NCBI GenBank assembly: GCA_002682825.1
Contig: NOKP01000023.1
Location: 496,001 to 560,000, forward strand
Direction of reading: 5' to 3'
From: Neonectria sp. B-13
Lineage: Eukaryota > Ascomycota > Sordariomycetes > Hypocreales > Nectriaceae
DNA: 64,000 nt
This document shows, piece by piece, positions 57,510 to 64,000 of this stretch. Position 1 is the stretch's first letter. Every line of letters starts with the position of its first letter. The notes below the pieces were generated by a model. The model saw only the letters and a list, made by a program, of their open reading frames with translations. It was not told where the DNA came from and made no database searches. The position numbers and the translations under genes are program-made.

Positions 57510-57687
57510 TTGCGAAGTGTTGCCCCTAGAAATTTGTGTCTCGTCTTTGCAATTGCTCATCTCTTCATCTGGGCTCTGGTGCACCCTGTTTCTGGGTCTA
57601 AGACGATAGCATCTGCATTGTGAATCATTGACAGCAACCTAATACACCTTTGCGATCCTCTTTCGTCTCGTCTTAGGCTGTGGTTTC

Positions 57688-57694
57688 TATAAAT
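57688..57694 (+). promoter_or_regulatory. TATA box of orphan gene
   Basis: TATAAAT lies 209 bases before the ATG at 57903 and about 30 bases before the CT-rich tract, where transcription would be expected to start. Function is inferred. Confidence 0.4.
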
Positions 57695-57718
57695 TCAAGC
57701 CTCAGCTCCCCGTATCTC

Positions 57719-57845
57719 ATCCTTCTTTAATCTCTTCCTCTTCAACCTCTTCTTCCTCTTCTTCCTCTTCAACCTTTTCTTCCTCTTCTTTCTCTTCTTT
57801 CTCTTCTTAACCTTCAATCTCTTCAAACTCTTCAACCTTCTCCTT
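57719..57845 (+). repeat. 127-base pyrimidine-rich tract (CTTCTTCCT-like units)
   Basis: Almost purely C/T with imperfect cttcctctt units, broken by occasional AA pairs. It ends 58 bases before the ATG of the following gene, so it probably forms most of its 5' leader. Confidence 0.8.
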
Positions 57846-57902
57846 GTGATCTCCATTGGAAGTCCTTTATCAGCATCTAACAGCCATTCAAACTCGTCCG
57901 AC

Positions 57903-59077
57903 ATGTCTGACACTGGGGTCGAGAGTGTTGAAAACATTGATCTTACGGCCTCCGACACTGGAGATGCCGATTCCGAATTTCAGTTGCCGGAGGATCATGA
58001 TGGCAATGACATCCAAGATGCGATTAACGACGACGACGACGAGGAAGACGCCGATGTACAGGCCCTCATCACGCTCGATGGTGGAGAGCCTACACCAAAC
58101 CCGTCGGACCCTGGTGATGATAACAGCGGCGATCCGTCTAGCGATGACGACGAGTCAGATGTTCGCGACGATGACATACAGGAACCCTGCTGGAGAGGAG
58201 ACTGCGTGGTTACATGCAAGCCCCCTTGGCATGTCCTCTATGACAAGTACATGGAGTACAGACGACACTATTTTCTCCAGAGAGTCAGGATCAGAGCTCT
58301 TAGAGAAAGGGTCAGAGCTCTTAGAGCCGAAACCAGGGATCTCAGAGGCCAAGTTGGAAGACAGGCAGATATAATTGCCCAGCTCAGAAATCGAAGTCGA
58401 CAGAAGACGGAACCAGTAAGTTCCATCGCTACTTCACAACCTTTTATTTCGCTAATAAGCAATCAAAGACATGGCCAAACGTACTTGTTAATTGGACCAC
58501 TCATGGCCCAGGACGACATTGTCCTCCCGGAATCCAAACCTGGGAGGGTGTCTACAAGCTGGCCTGTCGTGAGACCAGTGAGCAACACATACCTTGACTA
58601 CCATCATTACGCACTAACAAAGCCTTCCTAGACATGTCTCCCCATCCCAACAAGTCCCACCCGGATCTACGTTTACGACCTCCCACCGATGCCGAGGAGG
58701 CTGGCGAAATCCTAGGACCTGGTTCTGGCAACCGCTCCGAGTCTTATCAGCCAGAGGGTGTTTTCCCTTTCGAGCAGTTGGATTGCTCCCTCCAGCTCAA
58801 GATTCTCCGAATGGTGCTGGTTCACAATGGAGAAATGATCCACGCCATCTCTCGTCTGGACCCATATCACGAGCCTTCAGAAGTCCCTCGCAACTGTAAC
58901 GGTAACATCTCTCTGTTCCACCGCTTTCATGTTGGCAAGAGCAGGGTAAGCGTCACCTCCGCGACGGATCCCCAAGCTATGCTAGCCCCTCTATCGGTTT
59001 CGAAGAGATGGAACTATTTTGGAGCAACTCTCTTTTATTCGGAAAACAAGTTCTGCTTCTCGTCGCTTGGCGAATAG
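57903..59077 (+). CDS. Orphan acidic coiled-coil protein, open part before in-frame TAG
   Basis: Exons 57903-58415, 58469-58577 and 58632-59077 give 355 residues ending at TAG 59075-59077. Acceptors are preceded by branch-like gctaata and cactaac. The first 100 residues are very acidic and include ENIDLTASD (from 57930), resembling a SUMO-interaction motif. A heptad-like basic coiled coil follows (about 120-170, RIRALRERVRALRAETRDLR). Exon 3 has VFPFEQLDCSLQLKILRMVL, an F-box-like helix pair, and a block ending KRWNYFGATLFYSENKFCFS SLGE directly before the stop. The same frame continues open for 550 more codons (next entry), so the TAG seems to break one long protein. A second candidate start is ATG 58634, two bases after the intron-2 acceptor. 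Function unknown. Confidence 0.6.
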
Positions 59078-60727
59078 GGTCGCTTCGCGTCTGGGATCAA
59101 GCAACGACTCCAGCGAGTACAGGATATCGAGATCTTGTGGTTGGGTTCGCAGGAGGTGACATATCAGCCGAATGTCCGAGGCAAATTCAGGTCCAGACGG
59201 ACAGTGCCTCTGACCTGGCTTGGAGAAGCGAGCCGTCTCAAGACAATCGTTGTTCACGTCCAAGAATCCGCCCCAAAATACATGCGCCGCAGGCATGAGC
59301 CAAGAGGCATCATTCGGTATATGAAGACGAAGACGGAACAGCAGCCCAACTTCCGACTGTTCCGCTCCCTACGAACGCTCCAAGGGTTGGATTACATTCA
59401 CATGCTCCGGGGGATGGAGAATGTGTCGTTCCTCGATTACGACAAGTGGATTGAACACAGGATGAAAACTCCAGTGCGAGACTTTACGTTTGTGATGGAC
59501 GTGAACAATGCGGTTCGGCGCCCAAAAGCCGACATCGATCTCAAACGCTCTAGGTTCCGTAACCTGGCGCCATTGGTTCCGGATTACCAACCTGTATTAG
59601 AAGACCGAGTTGCTTTGGAGAAGGCGATTCAGCGGAGGGTTGCCAGCGGACCGCCTCTAGCCCCACCACCTGAGACCGATTCGAGTAGCACTGAAGACTC
59701 CAATAGCAGCTCTGACAGTGGCTCGGACGATTCAGATGATGGTTCTGGCAGTGGCTCGGGCGGCCCAGACGACGGAGGTTTGCCAAACCCTGGCCCAAGT
59801 GGAGGTCCAGCCGGAGGTTTAGGTGGAGAAGGCAACTCTGGCAACGACTCCGACGATGATTCTGACAGTGACTTGGACGGCTCAGATGACCGAGGCTTGC
59901 CCAGCCCAAGCTCGAGTGGAGGTCCAGGAGGAGGAGGAGGCAGTCCAGGAAACGACTCAGGCGGAGCGAATGGTGGCGCCAGTGTTATCAATGAGATTGG
60001 CTCTGACCACAGCACCGAAGTGGAAGAGGACGATGCTGCTTCTCACAATGGCTCCGAAATGGCAATCCGATACGACTTTGACGATGGCGACAGACGGTTT
60101 CCAAGCCAGTCCAGTGAAGGAATGCCATTTTGCAACGAGTCTGTTATTGATTTGACCAGAGATGACGAAGAGCCGGATTATAAGCCGGATACAATCGACT
60201 CCGGACCAGCTCAGGCCGATCATACACGGCCACATGCGCACGTTCCTGATTCGCATGTTATTCAGAATCAAGAGCAGATCCAGGCACTTGAAGGCAGAGG
60301 GCATAACCCAGAGGGTTCCCTGTTTTGCAACAGTCCTCGGGGACAAGATTTCGCAGAGTATGCGGCTGGGATGGAACCCCAATTTCCACAGCAGACCGGG
60401 GCATTGGACATATCCTCTAGCTCGCCAACCTCGACACCCATTCGAGAGATGCGAGAGGAAAGCAGTATGTTTTTGGGGACACCATATAGCCAAATTATGC
60501 GGTCTATCAGCGCCAGAGGCAGCCGTCCAAGCACACGAGCTCCCACAGCGGGAACCGATAGTAGCCGCCAGAACACACGAGCTCCAACAGCGGGAACTGA
60601 TAGACCTCCGGATGTGATCGATCTTACGGGTGAGAAGACTGAGCGGAAGCGATCTTGGGATCGGGCGAGCGACGATGAATCTTCGACAGGGTCGGATGCG
60701 AGCTCTCCCAAGAGACAACGCTTTTGA
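59078..60727 (+). pseudogene. In-frame continuation after TAG, with SIM-like motifs
   Basis: The frame of the preceding entry continues without another stop for 549 codons, to TGA 60725-60727. Immediately after the TAG it reads GRFASGIKQRLQRVQDIEIL, which flows naturally from SLGE. I recall the string LGEFGRF in related fungal proteins, but cannot verify this. The middle is a predicted globular part to about 59590. It is followed by two imperfect Asp/Ser/Gly/Pro repeats (59690-59960) and by SIM-like cores VIDLT at 60143-60157 and 60614-60628, each flanked by acidic residues. A short duplication, TRAPTAGTD, occurs twice near 60535-60600. Three readings are possible: nonsense-mutated pseudogene, stop-codon readthrough, or sequence error. 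An independent start at ATG 59282 is also possible. No accumulated frameshifts are seen, so if inactive it is recent. Confidence 0.55.
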
Positions 60728-63700
60728 GTCGGATGGAGTTTCGAAAGGTACATGACTTAAAACTTGAGAACTTGCTTGGCCCGGATCGGAGTATTTTGGG
60801 AGGTATGAACGGGCTTCTTTGCTGGGACTGGAACTTGGGGTTGATGATGACGTCTATTTGCTGAATCTGGGGTTGCGTGGTCGTGGCGGATGATATCATA
60901 GAGGTGCATATGCTTGCTGACTATCAATGGACCTGGAATTTCATCACCAGGCAAACTATTTTGGGAGGCTATTTCGGAGATTCGAGGGAAACGATGATGA
61001 TACGATATCGGACATTACCTTTAGCTACCATCAGACACGTGATCTGATCAACAAACAAAAGTTCTTTGATTGAGGATGCTGCTTCGAAGAGACCAACTTA
61101 AACCATTGTGCCGGTACGTAATTGAGTCTTCAAGTGTGTATCGATTGCATAAATGAAGATGCTGGAATAGGTATGAGATGGGCAGGAAGTGCCGAAATAG
61201 GAAATACAGCCAGGCAATTGTCCTGTCGACTAGATTGGCCGTTGTGTAGGGCTTCAACTCGGCAAGTTCATGGATGCGTAAGGTAAGATGCGCAAGCGGC
61301 GGTTGAGGCGTTGGCGGGCTGCAAAGGGACCTTGAAAGCGGACTGAACTGGGCGAATCTAAGGCACGAGTCGACGCAAATGGGATGGGATGGAAGCACAG
61401 TTCTTGAGGTTGGAAAGGGCTTAAATGATCCGGCCCGTGTATCCCCCGCCCGCTCGTTCCCAGTTCCCAGTTCCCACTGCCACCCCGCGTCGTCACCGAA
61501 GCTCGCTGAGGCTTGAGCACACCATCGCCCAGCCAGCCGCCCAACAAAGTCGGCCCCAGCTCTGCTCTGCTCTGCTCAACCACTGTCGTGTTGCACTATG
61601 TGGTTTGGTAGATAGCACCGCCAAACTACGTGCGTGCGTACGAAATAAGAAGAGCAAGTGGTACGAAGGGCAGATTATTATAGCAACAGGACCCGGCAGC
61701 TGGTGAGAAAGAGGTCACGTCGGCCGATCGACCGACCGCCGGATGCTTACTGTCACTGTCGCCCGAAGAAGCCGACTGCATCGCCCAACTGCCATTCTCA
61801 AGCCCAGTCACACGTAGGAGACACTCCGGCTTACTGGAACGGTTGGGACAAGCATCTCCGTGGATTACGATGCCACTCTGTCGAGCCGCCCATGACCTCG
61901 CCACCCACCAACCACAGGCGAACCACGACATCATTCCTCAACCAAGAAGGGTCCAAGAAAAGTGCACCCGACCTGATCGATCGTCGTTTCACCTGGTTGC
62001 TGTCTAAACGGAGGCCAGGCATCATCTCTAGGCAAGATCCTCTGACCCCCTCCCTTCCCATCAATCAACGTTGCTGTATGCTGCCTCGACCTGCCGAATT
62101 TGGTAGGTTGGTCAACACCCACACGGCACGCATCGGCGATGCCGGCCGCCCGGGAGCCACTTCCTCCGATCCTCCCGCCGGCCTTCACCTGAGGTCCAGT
62201 ATCATTCGTCGGTGAGCGGCCTGGATCAGCGGCTGGCACTCCACGCGAACCAGAACGTACAGAAGCCACGTCGATAGCGCCATGGTGAACCCCCCAACCC
62301 CCCCCTTCAAAGTTACCTTCCACCACATGAGGCTGTCAGCGATAGCCCGTCGGCATTGGTCTCACATTTTGTCGTTGGGGATGTGGCTGGACGTGGGATG
62401 GGGATTCTATGACAGCATTATGGCTCAAACGTGAGAATATCGGCGCCATCTACGGTAGCCGCTGAGGCCGAACAATCATTGCGAACATCACGCAAAACGG
62501 GTCATTGGAATTCATGGTATGTGCCTACAGCTGATTCCCGGTTTGTCCAGGAAGTCAAGACGACTTCTCAAAACCGGGTGCCCAGCAACGAGATACTTTT
62601 GTTCTATGCCAGAGCGAAAACAATCAGGCCAATGGAAAGCAAGCACTGAATGTCGATAATTACGCCGATAAATCGACGTAATAGCTGGCAACAAGTCACG
62701 AGAGCGAGATGCTGTGTTGGTTCGGTTAGTCGGCGGGTGACAGGGTAGCAAATCTGCCATGGCGAGCCTATTGCGGGTTTCCGCCAAGATCGGACTTCCC
62801 CTCGGTGAGGCTCCCATGATCCGACAAATGCATCTAGATCATAGCTGCCATCAGGGCTGCAAGAATGAGGCATGGGTGAAGAGTTTTCACTCCGACTCAG
62901 ATGCTATCCAGATGCGTGACACGACAGGTCTGTCGCTGTCATCGCCTAGGTGGACGCCTCCGAAATCCCCAGCCTTACCAGGCTAGAGGATAAGAGAACA
63001 GGAGAGGACAGCCAAGATGGTACCGCGTCTGCAGCAATCGTCGTCAAGACGAAGCAGAGCGAAAATGGTGCGCGAACGGAATCCCCGGACGATCGTTGCA
63101 GAGCGGCGATCTGCAACGGTGCAACGGGCAGTCGTGGCGCCAGCGAGTGCTTCTTGTGATGGTTGCAGGAAGGTGAAAAACTTTCATGGTGAGACGATAG
63201 GAAGTTTTGATTTTGCATCGGACCTTGTCAGCGTGGGGGTTGGGGGGGCTGGCCGAGGGCTAGATGCCTGAGGAACCAGTAAACGCCCCAATGGGAAAAG
63301 CCCACCCACGCTGCGGGTCATGCGACCAATCAAATGGGTCTATCGGGAAAGGGGACGACCTTGTCCGTTTAGGGATTGGATAAAGCGGAAAAGCAGAGTC
63401 CGTCGGGTCTATGGGGCCTCTGGGGTCTTTAGTTAGGTGTCATGAACCGCTCGTTACCACGATATACCGAGCGGCCATAGCGTCAGCCGAAGAATGGCTC
63501 CATGACGAGCCGCTTCTGCAGCTGCATCCCCTTTTCAGGTTGTGGCTAACATCCCAAATGCAATGCATCGCAAAATGCACCCGCAAACTAGAGCGTCCTT
63601 TTCTTGTTCCGCCGGTGGCCGTCGACACCAGAGGGCCAGCGGCCAGCCTCAAACAACGGCATTCCGGATTGTCTTGCCATCAAGATGCTACACCAGCCGC

Positions 63701-64000
63701 GGGTGGAAATGAGGAGTCTCCCCCTTTCTTCCGGTCTCCTTCGTACTTCCGGCCTACCTCCGGAGGGACCTGAGACGGGGCAGATTGATAATTTCCTTCT
63801 GGATCGGGGCAGACGCGGCTAAGAGGAGAAGCGCCATCACCAGACACAGTTCACGATGCAGCAGGTGGAGGCTAGTCGCCGGAACTGTGTTAGGAGGTAT
63901 CCTATTGTCATTGGTAAGGCCAAGTCAATAAATGCGTTCGGCAGCAGGCCGGCGACACCAAAGGGAGATGATCTGCAGGTCCGGTAAGTCGTAGTCTGGC
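60728..64000. other. Gene-poor right end
   Basis: About 3.3 kb with no supportable gene. Open frames at 61658-62215 and 63411-63773 lack family motifs and have a skewed Arg/Ser/Pro composition. A frame ending SCDGCRKVK near 63153-63179 recalls the first half of a Zn2Cys6 binuclear cluster, but the second half was not found downstream. The region could hold a promoter or the 5' part of a gene that extends past the edge. Confidence 0.45.

Larger units (their letters stand above)
57510..57902. other. Intergenic region with pyrimidine-rich leader
   Basis: 3' flank of the reductase gene, then a TATAAAT element (57688-57694) and a long CT-rich tract, listed separately. Confidence 0.65.

Noticed and set aside
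56409..57584. 391-codon minus-strand frame opposite the ketopantoate reductase
   Set aside because: Shadow of a high-GC gene; His/Arg/Pro-rich without motifs.
57695..57958. Lys/Arg-rich minus-strand frame (KKRKKRKK-type)
   Set aside because: Translation of the purine complement of the CT tract.
59030..59077. An intron ending at gaatag 59077 that would remove the TAG
   Set aside because: No donor at suitable distance keeps frame, and it would delete a block that reads as normal protein.
61658..62215. 185-codon plus-strand frame near the right end
   Set aside because: Arg/Pro/Ser-rich with no family resemblance, and opposite-strand frames are equally long.

Overview
This window is chromosomal DNA from a filamentous ascomycete (Pezizomycotina, most likely a Sordariomycete). 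The signs are short GT-AG introns (about 50-70 nt) with RCTAAC-like branch points just before the acceptor, GC-rich coding exons, long CT/GA-rich intergenic stretches, and a gene set that includes a fungal phytochrome, Atg13, Hse1 and eRF3 with a Q-rich N-domain. I placed exons by hand from reading frame, splice signals and family knowledge; no database search was possible.

Layout. Left edge: an epsin (minus, cut by the edge), then an intronless orphan protein with three exact-period 32-residue repeats and a DUF6590-like C-terminal part, then a mitochondrial 2-oxodicarboxylate carrier (minus, seven exons including an 11-nt microexon). 9.9-20.1 kb: a giant ankyrin-RCC1-BTB-BTB protein and Atg13. 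23.3-27.9 kb: a complete fungal phytochrome (PAS-GAF-PHY-HisKA-HATPase-REC). 28.9-35.4 kb: casein kinase 2 beta (minus), a JmjC/cupin-8 dioxygenase, a predicted membrane-anchored SAM methyltransferase (minus) and a Yrb30-like RanGTP-binding protein (minus). 36.6-38.9 kb: eRF3/Sup35. About 6 kb without a recognisable gene then precedes phosphoenolpyruvate carboxykinase, whose start codon appears to be split by an intron. 49.0-57.5 kb: a Rad5/Rad16-type SNF2 ATPase, Hse1 (minus) and a ketopantoate reductase. 57.9-60.7 kb: an orphan acidic gene with three SUMO-interaction-like motifs, interrupted by one in-frame TAG. The last 3.3 kb has no gene I can support.

The genes are a normal eukaryotic housekeeping mix and not an operon or cluster. 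Loose functional themes are endosomal ubiquitin sorting (epsin, Hse1), nutrient and starvation response (Atg13, PEPCK, oxodicarboxylate carrier, CK2) and light sensing (phytochrome). I found no transposon, CRISPR array, rRNA gene or confident tRNA.

The items most worth checking are the in-frame TAG plus SIM-like motifs in the 57.9-60.7 kb gene, the split start codon and 718-nt intron of PEPCK, the 11-nt microexon of the carrier, the orphan repeat protein at 3.7-5.2 kb, and the SNF2 ATPase whose RING position holds only a four-cysteine knuckle.
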